Positions 27,136 through 36,924 are shown, counted from the first letter of the stretch. The stretch is DNA of 64,000 nucleotides from Pseudomonas sp. dw_358 (GCF_018449655.1 NZ_JAAVUX010000002.1:416529-480528), one strand, 5' to 3'. Notes: generated by a model not told the origin, from the letters alone. Numbers and translations: made by a program.

Positions 27136-27696
27136 ATGCGTTATTCCCAAGATCACAAAGCCCAGACCTACCAACGCATCGTCAAGGAAGCTTCGGCACG
27201 CTTTCGTCGCGACGGTATCGGTGCGACCGGCCTGCAGCCTTTGATGAAGGCACTGGGCCTGACACACGGTGGGTTCTACGCGCACTTCAAGTCCAAGGAT
27301 GAACTGGTGGAGACCGCGTTGCGCGCGGCTGCCGAGGAATCCAGCGCTCGGGCCACGGAAACCTTTGCCAAACCCGACCCTCTGGCCAGTTTCATTGATA
27401 TGTACCTGAGCAAGACTCACCGGGAAAACCCGGATGCGGGCTGCCCGCTGCCCACCATGTCGGCGGAGCTCGGCCAGCGCGGCGAGCCTAGCGCCATCAC
27501 CGATGACAGGGTTCAAGCCCTGCTGTCGCGGATGTCCTCGGCCCTCGGCGAACCGGAAGCCGAGGACAAGAGCGTGATGATGCTCTCGTCGCTGGTAGGC
27601 GCTCTGCTGCTGTCGCGCGCCGTGCAGGATCCGGCGTTGTCGGACCGGATTCTGGAGACGGTGCGGGAGGCACTCAAGCGAGACATCCCGGCCTGA
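27136..27696 (+). CDS. TetR/AcrR family regulator
   Basis: The 186-residue protein has an N-terminal TetR helix-turn-helix ([44 protein letters not shown]) and a helical ligand domain. The [12 protein letters not shown] segment is typical of the TetR_C group related to PsrA-like neighbours of fatty-acid genes. GGAGG lies 5 bases before the ATG at 27136; an in-frame ATG 24 bases earlier is less likely. It converges on the FabF paralogue; whether it controls it is unknown. Confidence 0.85.
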   Translation: MRYSQDHKAQTYQRIVKEASARFRRDGIGATGLQPLMKALGLTHGGFYAHFKSKDELVETALRAAAEESSARATETFAKPDPLASFIDMYLSKTHRENPDAGCPLPTMSAELGQRGEPSAITDDRVQALLSRMSSALGEPEAEDKSVMMLSSLVGALLLSRAVQDPALSDRILETVREALKRDIPA

Positions 27697-27714
27697 CCCA
27701 CACCGATCGCGGTG

Positions 27715-28989
27715 TTAATCGACCCAACGCTTGAACACCACGCTGGCATTCACGCCACCAAAGCCAAACCCGTTGGACAGTGCATATTCAATCGCCATCG
27801 GCCGAGCGCAACCGTGCACGATGTCCAACGCGGCCACCGCTTCGTCGGCATGCTCGAAGTTCAGCGTTGCCGGGGCGATCTGGTCGCGGATGGCCAACAC
27901 GGTGAAGATCGCTTCCAGCCCACCGGCCGCTCCCAGTAGATGGCCTGTCGCTGACTTGGTGGAAGTAATCGCCACCGATGGCCCGTCACCGAACACCGAG
28001 CGTATCGCCGCCAACTCGCCTTTATCGCCCACGGGCGTGGACGTGGCATGGGCATTCAGATGCTGGATCTGCGCCGGCTCGATACCGGCCTGAGCAATCG
28101 CTATCTCCATCGCGCGCCGAGCGCCGCTGCCGTCCTCGGGCCCTGCCGTAAGGTGGTAGGCGTCGGCAGAAGTGCCATAGCCCACCAACTCGGCGAGAGG
28201 CCTGGCGCCGCGAGCCAGCGCATGACTGAGGGTTTCGATTACCAGAATCCCCGCGCCCTCCCCCATCACAAAGCCATCTCGGTCACGATCGAACGGCCGG
28301 GATGCTTTCTCGGGTGTGTCATTGAACGCACTGGACAAGGCTCTCGCCGCGGCAAAGCCACCCAGGCTGACCCGATCGATCGCCGCCTCCGCACCGCCGC
28401 ATACGGCAATATCCGCTTCACCAGCCCGGATCAGCCGGGCCGCATCGCCAATTGCCTGCACACCCGCCGCGCATGCCGTGACTGGCGCACCCAGTGGGCC
28501 CTGCAGGCCGAACTCGATGGACACATGCCCGGCCGCCAGATTCACCAAAAACGAGGGAATGGTAAACGGGGACAGGCGCTTAGGCCCTTTCGCATCAGTA
28601 ATACGCACCGCATCGGCAATGGCCGGGAAACCGCCAATGCCGGAGCCGATGATTGTGGCCGTGCGCTGCTTGTCACGGCTAGCTTCCGGCCGCCATCCAG
28701 CCTGCTCCAATGCCTGGCGTGCAGCCGACATGGCGAACTCGATAAACCGGTCCATCTTCTTCTGGTCTTTAGGCGCAACCGCCCAGTCCGGGTCGAAGCC
28801 CGCCTCGCCATCTTCCGCCAATGAAGGCACTACACCGCCCACTGCGGCGGCCAAACCTTCTACCACTTCGTCGGGTAATCTGCGCAGACCCGACCGTCCC
28901 GCTAGAAGCCGCGCCCATACTGGCTCAACGCCAGTTCCGAGGGGTGAAACCACGCCCATTCCTGTGACAACAATTCGTTCGACGCTCAT
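27715..28989 (-). CDS. beta-ketoacyl-ACP synthase II paralogue
   Basis: The 424-residue protein is a full-length KAS II with the Cys-His-His triad: Cys173 in VTACAAG, His314 in NAHATSTP and His350 in SATGHLLGAAG. It condenses malonyl-ACP with acyl-ACP. It is not in a fatty-acid operon (no acpP, fabD or fabG nearby), so it is an accessory copy, perhaps for a specialised acyl chain. The start is taken as ATG at 28989; a GTG two codons upstream is possible. The 366 bases upstream contain no convincing gene. Confidence 0.88.
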   Translation of the reverse strand: MSVERIVVTGMGVVSPLGTGVEPVWARLLAGRSGLRRLPDEVVEGLAAAVGGVVPSLAEDGEAGFDPDWAVAPKDQKKMDRFIEFAMSAARQALEQAGWRPEASRDKQRTATIIGSGIGGFPAIADAVRITDAKGPKRLSPFTIPSFLVNLAAGHVSIEFGLQGPLGAPVTACAAGVQAIGDAARLIRAGEADIAVCGGAEAAIDRVSLGGFAAARALSSAFNDTPEKASRPFDRDRDGFVMGEGAGILVIETLSHALARGARPLAELVGYGTSADAYHLTAGPEDGSGARRAMEIAIAQAGIEPAQIQHLNAHATSTPVGDKGELAAIRSVFGDGPSVAITSTKSATGHLLGAAGGLEAIFTVLAIRDQIAPATLNFEHADEAVAALDIVHGCARPMAIEYALSNGFGFGGVNASVVFKRWVD

Positions 28990-29355
28990 GGACACCTGTC
29001 TTGGTTATCTGGCCTATCCAAACGAGCATGCCTCTCGACCAATGGAAGTTTGCTGAAAACCCCGACCCGTCTGGCCTGCAGCGCAGGAGCGCATTTGGAA
29101 AAACGGCGCGCACTCAATTGGGGTTTTGCAAAGCAAATTCCATGGGCTATTCTCTCGAATATGGAGGCAATGCCTTTTGGATTACAAATATAATTCAAAG
29201 CCTAATAAAAAGCATGTCATCCATCATGTCAAGGTTATCCCGGTGCCGGTACGTCGACCATGGTGAGATAGGCCTCCCCATCCGATGGACACCCCCCTCA
29301 GCAACAACGGCCACAGACGACAACCTGACAAAGCCCTCGCTTAGGAGTGTCGTTA
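28990..29355. other. gene-free region upstream of the FabF paralogue
   Basis: This stretch contains an A+T-rich core (about 29140-29230) that probably holds promoter sequences for the leftward fabF-like gene and perhaps the rightward small gene. No RNA gene, clear operator or RBS-supported frame was found. Frames crossing it have poor Pseudomonas codon usage. Confidence 0.5.
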
Positions 29356-29502
29356 ATGGCTGCCTTTCTGATGTATTGGAGTGTTCTGTCCGTTGTGGGT
29401 GTGTTCCTGGCCGTGATCATGGTCAGAAGTGGTCATACCGAAGAGTCACAAGGCATGTCTCGCGTGCCTGCTCAATCGCGTACCACCCCCCCAAGTCAGT
29501 AG
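29356..29502 (+). CDS. small membrane protein, 48 aa
   Basis: A reading frame of 48 residues starts MAAFLMYWSVLSVVGVFLAVIMVRSGH, one membrane helix, and ends in a polar Ser/Pro/Thr-rich tail. AGGAG lies 8 bases before the ATG, and a perfect hairpin follows the stop by 8 bases. These signals support a real single-helix protein. I do not recognise the family. Confidence 0.5.
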   Translation: MAAFLMYWSVLSVVGVFLAVIMVRSGHTEESQGMSRVPAQSRTTPPSQ

Positions 29503-29510
29503 CCAGCCGG

Positions 29511-29533
29511 AATAGCCGCTGTCAGCGGCTATT
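29511..29533. terminator. terminator hairpin between convergent genes
   Basis: A perfect 10-bp stem AATAGCCGCT/AGCGGCTATT with a 3-base loop lies between the 48-aa gene and the converging comEA-like gene. The A-T ends give a short U stretch on each strand, so it could serve both. Confidence 0.6.
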
Positions 29534-29549
29534 GATTGGGGAACAAGCG

Positions 29550-29861
29550 TTATTCGACCGTCAGTTTTTCGATGTTGCGGTCGAGTAGCGACTTTCCGAT
29601 ACCTGTCACCTCCAGCATTTCATCCACCGACGCGAATTTCCCGTGGGCTTCCCTGTGGGCGACGATCGCCTGGGCTTTGGCATCGCCAATGCCTGAAAGC
29701 TCACGCCTGAGGGTTTCGGCATCCGCCGTGTTGAGATTCACCTTCGTGCCCATGACCGCTGCTGGCGGGGTGCCGGTTGCAGGCATCGAAACCGGTGCGG
29801 CATAGGCGGCCGCAGAAAGGCTGGTGAGTACCGCAAACAGCAGCGAAGAGAGGGTGCGCAT
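29550..29861 (-). CDS. ComEA family helix-hairpin-helix protein
   Basis: The 103-residue protein has a signal peptide (MRTLSSLLFAVLTSLSAAAYA) and a double helix-hairpin-helix DNA-binding domain: KVNLNTADAETLRRELSGIG and then DEMLEVTGIGKSLLDRN. It is secreted to the periplasm, where ComEA proteins bind incoming DNA. AAGGAG precedes the ATG at 29861. A comEA gene beside wbpM marks the end of O-antigen loci in pseudomonads; here two glycosyltransferases and a ligase intervene. Confidence 0.87.
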   Translation of the reverse strand: MRTLSSLLFAVLTSLSAAAYAAPVSMPATGTPPAAVMGTKVNLNTADAETLRRELSGIGDAKAQAIVAHREAHGKFASVDEMLEVTGIGKSLLDRNIEKLTVE

Positions 29862-29973
29862 GAGTGTAGCTCCTTGATAAGGGTAAGGTCGTACGGCTTC
29901 CTTGTGCCGCACAGCTAACCCTAGACAACAGAGCGAGGCTCGCCAGTCGATGATGCCGGGGAAGCGTTACCGG

Positions 29974-30864
29974 TTATGACACCATCAGCCGCCAGATCCC
30001 CCTGACGGTTTTCCTGTTCCAGCACTTGAAAGGAATCTGCGCGAGGATCTCCCGTGAGAGTTTCTTGTCACGCTTGCCACATTTGAGCAGCATGGACTGG
30101 CGAAAACGCATGCAGACGTGCTCATAGCCCGGATGGTCCTTGAACACCTCATAGGTTTTCAGCACGCTATCGAACATGAAACGCTGATTCTTGTAGGTGT
30201 TGGTGGCGTGCTTGCGATATTGCGCCAGGGGCTCGCCGAGCACGTCGATGAAGAATCCCGCCCGGGCGATCTTCAGCTCGATGTAGAGGTCTTCAAGACG
30301 AATCTCGGGATCGAACCCCCCCACCAGATCGAACGCTTCGCGCCTGAACATCAGCGTGGCGGCCATGGGGCCGGGCTTGCGATCCAGGAACAGGTCGTCG
30401 AAATCCAGACGACGGAACGGCAGGTCGCGTTTGCGCTGCTCGTTGCCTCCCATCACGGCGCCGTACTGGTCGATGATCTCTATGTTGGCCGAACAGATCC
30501 CGACTTCCGGCTTGCCCTGCATATGGGCGACCTGGGTGGCGATTCGGTGGGCGAACATGATGTCGTCCGAGCCAAACGGCACGATCAGACTGCCGCAGGC
30601 GCGCGCGATGGTTTCGTTCAGGGTGCGGGAAAGCCCGCGGTTTCCCTGGGATCTGAAATCAAAACCATGCCGGGCCTGCAAACGCTCTAGAAGCTCCACA
30701 CTGCCATCTTCCGAGCCGTCGTCTACCACCAGCAGCTCGATATTCGGGTAGGTCTGCGCCAGCACGCTCATGACACTCGCCTCGACGTAGGCGCAGTGGT
30801 TGTAGCTGGCGATGATGACGGTCACAAGTGGACGGTCGCCGGTGTCGACGAATTCTATAGTCAT
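29974..30864 (-). CDS. glycosyltransferase family 2
   Basis: The 296-residue GT-A enzyme starts with VTVIIASYNHCAYVEASVMSVL and carries the nucleotide-binding VVDDGSEDGS and the FGSDDIMF metal (DxD-like) motif. The C-terminal third is basic and lacks membrane helices, so it is a cytoplasmic enzyme adding a sugar to the O-antigen or core. Its start overlaps the stop of a short doubtful frame (30861-31085). It closely resembles the neighbouring GT2 at 31104 and probably arose by duplication. Confidence 0.88.
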   Translation of the reverse strand: MTIEFVDTGDRPLVTVIIASYNHCAYVEASVMSVLAQTYPNIELLVVDDGSEDGSVELLERLQARHGFDFRSQGNRGLSRTLNETIARACGSLIVPFGSDDIMFAHRIATQVAHMQGKPEVGICSANIEIIDQYGAVMGGNEQRKRDLPFRRLDFDDLFLDRKPGPMAATLMFRREAFDLVGGFDPEIRLEDLYIELKIARAGFFIDVLGEPLAQYRKHATNTYKNQRFMFDSVLKTYEVFKDHPGYEHVCMRFRQSMLLKCGKRDKKLSREILAQIPFKCWNRKTVRGIWRLMVS

Positions 30865-31085
30865 GCCCCCGGCCCCTTTGCTAACGGGCCTGCCGCGGTA
30901 GATAAACAGTTGTCTGGAACGCTCGGACGTACAGCACGGATCGTGCCTAAGTCACTGAGCAGGCGCAAGTTTGGCATGACAAAAGTTTTAACTATAGTAA
31001 TAACGGGTAACTGATTGACAGCGAATAGAGACAATTCCGGGGTTGTGTAGCCATCGTCCCACACGGGCATTTTGTGATCATCCAT
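30861..31085 (-). CDS. doubtful 74-aa reading frame
   Basis: A frame begins MDDHKMPVWDDGYTTPELSLF, preceded by the strong RBS AGGGGGG 5 bases upstream, and its stop overlaps the ATG of the downstream glycosyltransferase (ATGA). Codons such as ATA, TTA and CTA are unlike Pseudomonas genes. It may be a leader, a gene remnant, or chance. No function is suggested. Confidence 0.25.
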   Translation of the reverse strand: MDDHKMPVWDDGYTTPELSLFAVNQLPVITIVKTFVMPNLRLLSDLGTIRAVRPSVPDNCLSTAAGPLAKGPGA

Positions 31086-31103
31086 GACTGCCCCCCTGCC
31101 GTG

Positions 31104-32024
31104 TCAGGCTGATGTTTTCTTCAACAAGTTCCGGGGCCACAACAGCACCAAGCGTTTGAACCGTTGAAATGTCACTCGGTTCCACTGGCTAGGCGGTACT
31201 TGGCGCAATAACCTCCACGCGTCGGCGCGATCTTCACGCACCGCGTATTTGAGCGCCTTGTGCAGCAATGCGGCGCGACCAGACTCATAGGCTGGGTGGT
31301 TGCGGTACGGAGCAATGGCCGCCAGATCTGCAGTCAACACCTTCTTGTAACGCCGTGACAGGTTGTTCGGATGACGACGGTACAAGGTAATCAGTATCGG
31401 AATCGCGTCGACGAAATAGCCCGCATGGGTAATGCGCAGGGTGATCTGAAAATCCTGCACCTGGATGAACGGATCGTAGAACGCCGCTGCCTTGAGAGCT
31501 TCCATACGGTACAGCGCGCTCGGGGCACCACACACGCGCGCATCCGCCAGCGTCTCGGCGAAGTCGTAGCGACTGGCAACACGACGCTTTTCTTCCTTGA
31601 GTACCTTGCCCTCAGAGTCGATGTATTTACTGTTGCCAGCACAAATACCGGTTTCGGGATGCTCCTCCATGAACGCCACGCGGACCGCCACCGACTCCGG
31701 CAACATGATGTCGTCCAGATCAGGGGTGGCGACGTATTTGCCTTGGGCATAACGCAGCCCGTGATTCAGTGCTGCGCTGACACCTTGATTTTTCTGTCGG
31801 TATAACTGAAAGCCGTAGACCTGCTGAAGCCTCTCCAGCAACGCCCAGCTGCCATCGACAGAACCGTCATCGACGATGATGACTTCGAGATTCGGGTAGG
31901 TCTGCGAATAGATGCCGGCCAGCGCCTCCTCAAGGTATTTTTCGCCGTTGTAGCAAGGCGCGATGATGGACACCAAGGGAGTGGCAGATTCACCGTCCAG
32001 TGACGGAGTGGCAGTCGAGGTCAT
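31104..32024 (-). CDS. glycosyltransferase family 2
   Basis: The 306-residue GT-A enzyme has VSIIAPCYNGEKYLEEALAGI, IIVDDGSVDGS and TPDLDDIML, the expected nucleotide and metal sites. It lacks membrane helices. Similarity in length and layout to the next GT2 (same LxxRLQ, GICAxN and LxxYRxHxxN landmarks) points to tandem duplication. It is the first gene of the leftward pair and lies divergent from the O-antigen ligase across a 218-base gap that should hold both promoters. Confidence 0.88.
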   Translation of the reverse strand: MTSTATPSLDGESATPLVSIIAPCYNGEKYLEEALAGIYSQTYPNLEVIIVDDGSVDGSWALLERLQQVYGFQLYRQKNQGVSAALNHGLRYAQGKYVATPDLDDIMLPESVAVRVAFMEEHPETGICAGNSKYIDSEGKVLKEEKRRVASRYDFAETLADARVCGAPSALYRMEALKAAAFYDPFIQVQDFQITLRITHAGYFVDAIPILITLYRRHPNNLSRRYKKVLTADLAAIAPYRNHPAYESGRAALLHKALKYAVREDRADAWRLLRQVPPSQWNRVTFQRFKRLVLLWPRNLLKKTSA

Positions 32025-32242
32025 GTCGGTACGTATTCAGAAATAAAGGGACGAGGGAGGAGGCGACTCTTTGTTTGCAGGATTCTACAACGCACCCGAG
32101 CAAATGTAATGAGAAAGACTTTTGAGGAGGCGACCTTCACCAAGCTGTTGCAGCGTGTGGCCACCGGGAATGATTCATGGATCGCCGTTGGCAAAAATGA
32201 CATCATTCGCGCCAAAGCACGCCTGCGGACAGAGAGTAAGCA

Positions 32243-33445
32243 ATGGGTACCGGAGTCTCGACTCTTACAACGCGTCACCGTCTTTCGGAGTTCTTTCAGG
32301 ACTACCTGATTCCCTTGGGCTGGGTGGTTATTCTTATCAGCATGTTCATTGCCGGGGACCGAGGGAGGGTTCACCAGCTCTTTTACATTTTCCTGGCGTT
32401 GCCGACGGTGATTCTTCTGACGTTACGGCCTCGGTTGCTGAAACCGCTGGTGTGCAATCCCCTTTTCGCAGCCATCGCTCTGTTTTGTGCTTATACGATC
32501 CTTACGGTCGCCTGGTCGAGTACGGACGATACCGCGCTTTCGTTGGCTCGTCGGCCGCTCTATGTGGCGCTGCTTTTGTTCGCGGCCGGAATCATCGGCA
32601 TGCGCTCGGTTCAACGCCTCACCGACCTGACTCGATTGGCCGCAATCATTGCCGCGCTGACCGCTGCCATTTCGCTGGTGTATTTCCTGACAGTGCGCAT
32701 GCCCCAGGGCAGCCCCCGGCTGGACGGTTATGGTGCCTTGTACAACCCGCTGCTCAGCGCCCACGTCTTCGGCGCCTTCGCGACCTTCTGGCTGGCGACC
32801 TGGTTGCAAGGTCGCAAGCTGAACAATCCAATGGCGCTCGTTTGCCTGGCCATCCTCTTGGCAACTCTCTTGGCCACCGGTTCTCGCACACCTTTGGTAG
32901 GCCTTGCATTTGCCTTGTGCTGGCTGGTCATTGTGGGAGATCGGCGCAGAGGCTTGATTGTCGTGGGTGCCATCGCGCTGGCGCTGGTGCTGGTGGTTGC
33001 CTGCTATCCCGCAAGCCTGGCCCAGCGCGGCGTTTCGTACCGGCCGCAGATCTGGCTGGAAGCCTTGCGTCAGATCAGTCAACACCCATGGTTCGGTCAT
33101 GGCTTCGACTCGGGCATGACCGTCCTCATTCCTGGACTCGATCAAATTTTGGCCGACCCACACAACATCGAGCTAGGGGTGTTGTACACCGGTGGTATCG
33201 TCGGCCTGGTATTGTGGCTGGCGGTCTACGCCGTCGCCATGCGCTTTTGCTGGCAGAACCGACATGTGCCCATGGTGAGTCTGGCCGCCGCATGGCTGCT
33301 CTTCGGATTCGGCTCAGGGCTCACCGAGGGGATGGCATTCATGTCGCGCCCAAAGGAGCATTGGTTCCTGATCTGGATACCGATGGCGTTGATTTTCGCC
33401 TTGTGGGTGGCGCAACGAAAGCGGGGCAATGCGCACAGTCTATGA
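32243..33445 (+). CDS. O-antigen ligase family protein (WaaL-like)
   Basis: The 400-residue protein has about ten to twelve membrane helices with the large periplasmic loop of the Wzy_C/O-antigen ligase superfamily. The loop contains RPQIWLEALRQISQHPWFGHGFDSG, and DPHNIELGVLYTGGI holds the conserved His of ligases. It joins finished O-polysaccharide from undecaprenyl diphosphate to lipid A-core at the periplasmic face. Since the locus has an ABC exporter and no Wzx, ligase is likelier than Wzy polymerase. It reads against the surrounding genes. Confidence 0.8.
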   Translation: MGTGVSTLTTRHRLSEFFQDYLIPLGWVVILISMFIAGDRGRVHQLFYIFLALPTVILLTLRPRLLKPLVCNPLFAAIALFCAYTILTVAWSSTDDTALSLARRPLYVALLLFAAGIIGMRSVQRLTDLTRLAAIIAALTAAISLVYFLTVRMPQGSPRLDGYGALYNPLLSAHVFGAFATFWLATWLQGRKLNNPMALVCLAILLATLLATGSRTPLVGLAFALCWLVIVGDRRRGLIVVGAIALALVLVVACYPASLAQRGVSYRPQIWLEALRQISQHPWFGHGFDSGMTVLIPGLDQILADPHNIELGVLYTGGIVGLVLWLAVYAVAMRFCWQNRHVPMVSLAAAWLLFGFGSGLTEGMAFMSRPKEHWFLIWIPMALIFALWVAQRKRGNAHSL

Positions 33446-33549
33446 AAAATTGATTTTTGTTACGCTGAGAGCCGGGCACTTGGCTTGATAACAATACCCC
33501 GTGGTTTGCGCCGACTCCCGTCGAATCCAGTAGCGCGCGAACCCAAATT

Positions 33550-35547
33550 TCAAGAAGGATCTTTACGGCGCTGTATATGAACCCAATCAACGATTTCTCC
33601 ATCTGGGGCATATCCCGCCACCGTATCACGCAACAACTGCCGCACCGTCGAATAGTCATTATCTCTGACGGCCTCCAAGAGGTCGGCAAGCCGCAGCTTC
33701 AAGCTGTCCCACGGAATCATGTCCTCATGGGCACTCATGATCATCGGGTGATCGGTGGCGACCACGTTGTTACCGATCAACAGCTCTTCAAACAGCTTTT
33801 CCCCCGGCCGTAGTCCCGTAAACTCGATCGAAATATCACCTTGCATGTAGTGTTCCGATTTGACGCTCAGGCCCGACAGATGAATCATCTTCTGCGCCAG
33901 TTCGACGATTTTGACCGGCTCGCCCATGTCCAGTACAAAGACTTCACCGCCGACGCCCATTGATCCGGCCTGAATCACTAACTGGGCCGCCTCCGGGATG
34001 GTCATAAAATAACGGGTTATGTTGGGATGGGTAACAGTTACCGGGCCACCGGACTTTATCTGTTTGTGAAAAAGCGGGATGACGGAGCCCGATGAGCCCA
34101 GCACGTTGCCAAACCGTACCATCGTAAAGCGCGTTTTGTTGACGCGAGCTACGTTCGCCGGATCACCAAACAAAACCGGTGCCATCTCTTTGCTCAGGGC
34201 CTGCAGTGTGAGTTCCGACAACCGCTTGGTGCTACCCATGACATTTGTCGGCCGCACTGCCTTGTCGGTAGAAATCAGCACAAAGTTGGACACCCCGACA
34301 GCCAGTGCGGCCTGCGCGCAATTCACAGTGCCCATGACGTTATTAAGCACACCTTCAGCGATGTTGTGCTCCACCATGGGCACATGCTTGTAGGCCGCTG
34401 CATGGTAGACCGTGTCGATTTTCCACAGGCGCATGACTTGCGTCAGCTTGTCCTTGTCCCGTACCGAGCCCAGCGTAGGCAGAAGCCGAACACCGAGTGA
34501 CTCTCTGGCCTCGCGCCCCTCAAGCTCAGAGCAAATGGTATAGAGGTTGAACTCGCTGTGTTCCAGAAGGACCAGTACCGTCGGCCGCAGGGAGAGTATC
34601 TGTCGGCACAGTTCCGAACCGATTGACCCACCGGCCCCAGTGACCATAACGGCCTTGCCCTTGATGCAGTGCGCCAAAAGATGTGGCTGGGCCGGCACCG
34701 AGTCGCGGCCCAGCAGATCGGCTATATCAACCTCTTGAATGTCGTCGACCTTGACCCTGCCTGCAGCCAGATCCGAAAAAGCCGGAACGCTGCGCACATG
34801 GAGAGGATATTTTTCAAGCGAGGTCAGAATTTCCCGGCGCCGAGAGCGGGCAATGGACGGAAGGGCCAACAGAACCTCCTGGGCACCGGTGACCTCCAGC
34901 ATTTCGTCGATATTTTTCGGTTTGTAAACCAATAACCCCGAGATGACCCGATCGGCAATGGCCGGATCATCGTCCACAAAGGCTACCGGCCGCATCGAGT
35001 GCCCCATCCTCAAAGCGGCTACCAACTGATTACCCGCGACTCCCGCGCCATAAACAGCCACCTTGACCAGGCCGCCGTCACGACCATTGGACGGGGCCGC
35101 CTGTATTCCGATAAACCAATCACCGTGGAAAAACTGGCGCATGCCCAGACGCAAGCCACCGATGATGACCATGCTCAACCACCAATAATTGAACACAATC
35201 GAGCGAGGCACAACCGTCTCATGATTGCTGTACCAGAACACCACAACCGCCAGGATCAGCGCCGACAAACTGACGGCCTTGATAATTGCAACCAATGCAT
35301 CATTGCCAAAATAACGCATGACGGCTCGGTACATGCCGAAACGAATGAACAAGGGGATGGCCACAACGGGGGCGGCCAGAAACAGCCAGGCATGCACCTT
35401 CAAGGGATTGAAGATGTCCTCGATGCCTAAACGAACGATGAAGGCGGCCCAGAGCGCGAACCAGACCAGCAAGATGTCTGCCATCACTTGAATCAGTCGT
35501 TTCTGACGCCGAGGCAAGGACACCAGAAGGGATCGTAATCTATCCAT
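33550..35547 (-). CDS. wbpM: UDP-N-acetylhexosamine 4,6-dehydratase, WbpM type
   Basis: The 665-residue protein has four N-terminal membrane helices, a Rossmann-like linker domain (VAVYGAGVAGNQLV), and a C-terminal SDR domain with TGAGGSIGSELC at 302-313. The active site shows Met437-x3-Lys441 (VMGSTK) instead of Tyr-x3-Lys, the altered triad known for WbpM. It makes UDP-4-keto-6-deoxy-GlcNAc, the precursor of QuiNAc and FucNAc. Its length and place at the end of the O-antigen locus fit P. aeruginosa wbpM. Confidence 0.95.
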   Translation of the reverse strand: MDRLRSLLVSLPRRQKRLIQVMADILLVWFALWAAFIVRLGIEDIFNPLKVHAWLFLAAPVVAIPLFIRFGMYRAVMRYFGNDALVAIIKAVSLSALILAVVVFWYSNHETVVPRSIVFNYWWLSMVIIGGLRLGMRQFFHGDWFIGIQAAPSNGRDGGLVKVAVYGAGVAGNQLVAALRMGHSMRPVAFVDDDPAIADRVISGLLVYKPKNIDEMLEVTGAQEVLLALPSIARSRRREILTSLEKYPLHVRSVPAFSDLAAGRVKVDDIQEVDIADLLGRDSVPAQPHLLAHCIKGKAVMVTGAGGSIGSELCRQILSLRPTVLVLLEHSEFNLYTICSELEGREARESLGVRLLPTLGSVRDKDKLTQVMRLWKIDTVYHAAAYKHVPMVEHNIAEGVLNNVMGTVNCAQAALAVGVSNFVLISTDKAVRPTNVMGSTKRLSELTLQALSKEMAPVLFGDPANVARVNKTRFTMVRFGNVLGSSGSVIPLFHKQIKSGGPVTVTHPNITRYFMTIPEAAQLVIQAGSMGVGGEVFVLDMGEPVKIVELAQKMIHLSGLSVKSEHYMQGDISIEFTGLRPGEKLFEELLIGNNVVATDHPMIMSAHEDMIPWDSLKLRLADLLEAVRDNDYSTVRQLLRDTVAGYAPDGEIVDWVHIQRRKDPS

Positions 35548-35622
35548 AAATAATGAACCTGGCGGTTCTTCCTCCCCTCGATAAGAATTTTATACTCGCG
35601 CTATCTTGAAGCCCGATCACAG

Positions 35623-36657
35623 CTAACGCGTAGCGGCCACCGTCGGTGTTTCACGTTTGCCCGCCTCGAAGAAGATCGCAAGCGCTACCAACGGCAGGTA
35701 AGCGACAATGACACCCACGCAACCGTTCAAGCTCCCCGACGCCACAAGAACGGCTATCGGCAGCAGCCAAAGCACATTGGCCACGGCCACGCCCAAGGTG
35801 ACTCGCCAATGGCTGCCGGCACGCCGAGCCGCATATTGATAAGCATGAGTCCGGTGAGCTTCATATACCTTGCTGCCGGTGAGCAGTCGTCTCAACAGCG
35901 TGAAGGTAGCATCCACGATGAAAACACCCAACAGAATGCACCATACCCAGAAATACACCGGATCAGTCCAGGCCGCCTGAATAGCCAGGACGCCCAGTGT
36001 GAAGCCGAGAAACCCACTGCCTGCGTCGCCCATGAAGATCTTTGCAGGTGGAAAATTCCAGACCTGAAAGCCGAGCACGGCGAAGGCCAGCAGCGACGGC
36101 AGGGTCAAAAGCGGTTCGTCACCGTTCAGCCAATACAACAGGCATGCACTGGCACAGACAGTAATCGCCTCGACACCGGCGATACCATCGATACCATCCA
36201 TAAAGTTGTAGAGGTTGAGCATCCAGACAAAGAAGAGGATGCCAATGGCCATACGCAACCACATCGGGTCCAGGGCATAGGAGCCCAACTGTAGCGTCGG
36301 CATGCCTCCCAGGGCATACATAGCGATAGCGCTGGCAACAAAATGGGCGACCAACCTCCAGCGAGCCGCGATGTGTCCATGATCGTCCAGAAAACCGACC
36401 ACAGCGACAATCCCGCCCGCGCCTGCAAAGCAGGCAATCGCCCAAGTGCCGACTTCACCCTGAAAATAGGCCCAGGCGGTCGCAACCACGAACCCCAGCA
36501 CAATAGCGACCCCGCCCCCGCGAGGCGTTGGCATGACGTGAGAACTGCGAGCGTTGGGGACGTCGAGCAGATTCCTGGCCAGCGCGTAATGACGAACAAT
36601 ACCGGTAAGAACGCAGGAAAAAGCGGCAATGGTGCCGGCTAGCCACCAATCCATCAT
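35623..36657 (-). CDS. wbpL: undecaprenyl-phosphate sugar-1-phosphate transferase, WbpL type
   Basis: The roughly 344-residue polytopic protein belongs to the WecA/MraY family (GT4 of the lipid-carrier type). Visible motifs are NARSSHVMPTPRGGG, the catalytic FLDDHGH, NLYNFMDGIDG, GDAGSGFLG and the C-terminal HRTHAYQYAARR. It starts O-antigen by moving a FucNAc- or QuiNAc-phosphate to undecaprenyl phosphate. The start is uncertain: ATGs at 36657, 36654 and 36684 all have weak RBSs; 36657 matches the family N-terminus (MMDWWLAG). It lies 75 bases upstream of wbpM. Confidence 0.92.
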   Translation of the reverse strand: MMDWWLAGTIAAFSCVLTGIVRHYALARNLLDVPNARSSHVMPTPRGGGVAIVLGFVVATAWAYFQGEVGTWAIACFAGAGGIVAVVGFLDDHGHIAARWRLVAHFVASAIAMYALGGMPTLQLGSYALDPMWLRMAIGILFFVWMLNLYNFMDGIDGIAGVEAITVCASACLLYWLNGDEPLLTLPSLLAFAVLGFQVWNFPPAKIFMGDAGSGFLGFTLGVLAIQAAWTDPVYFWVWCILLGVFIVDATFTLLRRLLTGSKVYEAHRTHAYQYAARRAGSHWRVTLGVAVANVLWLLPIAVLVASGSLNGCVGVIVAYLPLVALAIFFEAGKRETPTVAATR

Positions 36658-36924
36658 CCCGTTATTGCACTCATGATTCAGCATCCTGACAATAAGTCGG
36701 TAAAGGATACCAACAAAAGGACGTTGAGGCGGTGACAGCAGGAACAATTTCGTTACTAAACCGTCACATCCGCGGGTTGCCTTGGCGTTAGTATGCCCAG
36801 CACATTAACGAGGCAGCCAGTGCCCTACCGTGTGCCCTTGCTCATTTGACGCATGATCGCGCAAATATCAGGCATCGGCCCACCACCCAAGAATGCCAGC
36901 GTACTCGACTCAGGACATCGCACC

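Noticed and set aside
26701..27516. Upstream extension of pyrF to 505 codons
   Set aside because: PyrF starts at MSVCQTP by family length; the extension runs antisense through the DUF2897 and TetR genes.
29001..29588. 195-codon plus-strand frame before comEA
   Set aside because: No RBS, poor codon usage, and it overlaps the RBS-supported 48-residue gene in another frame.
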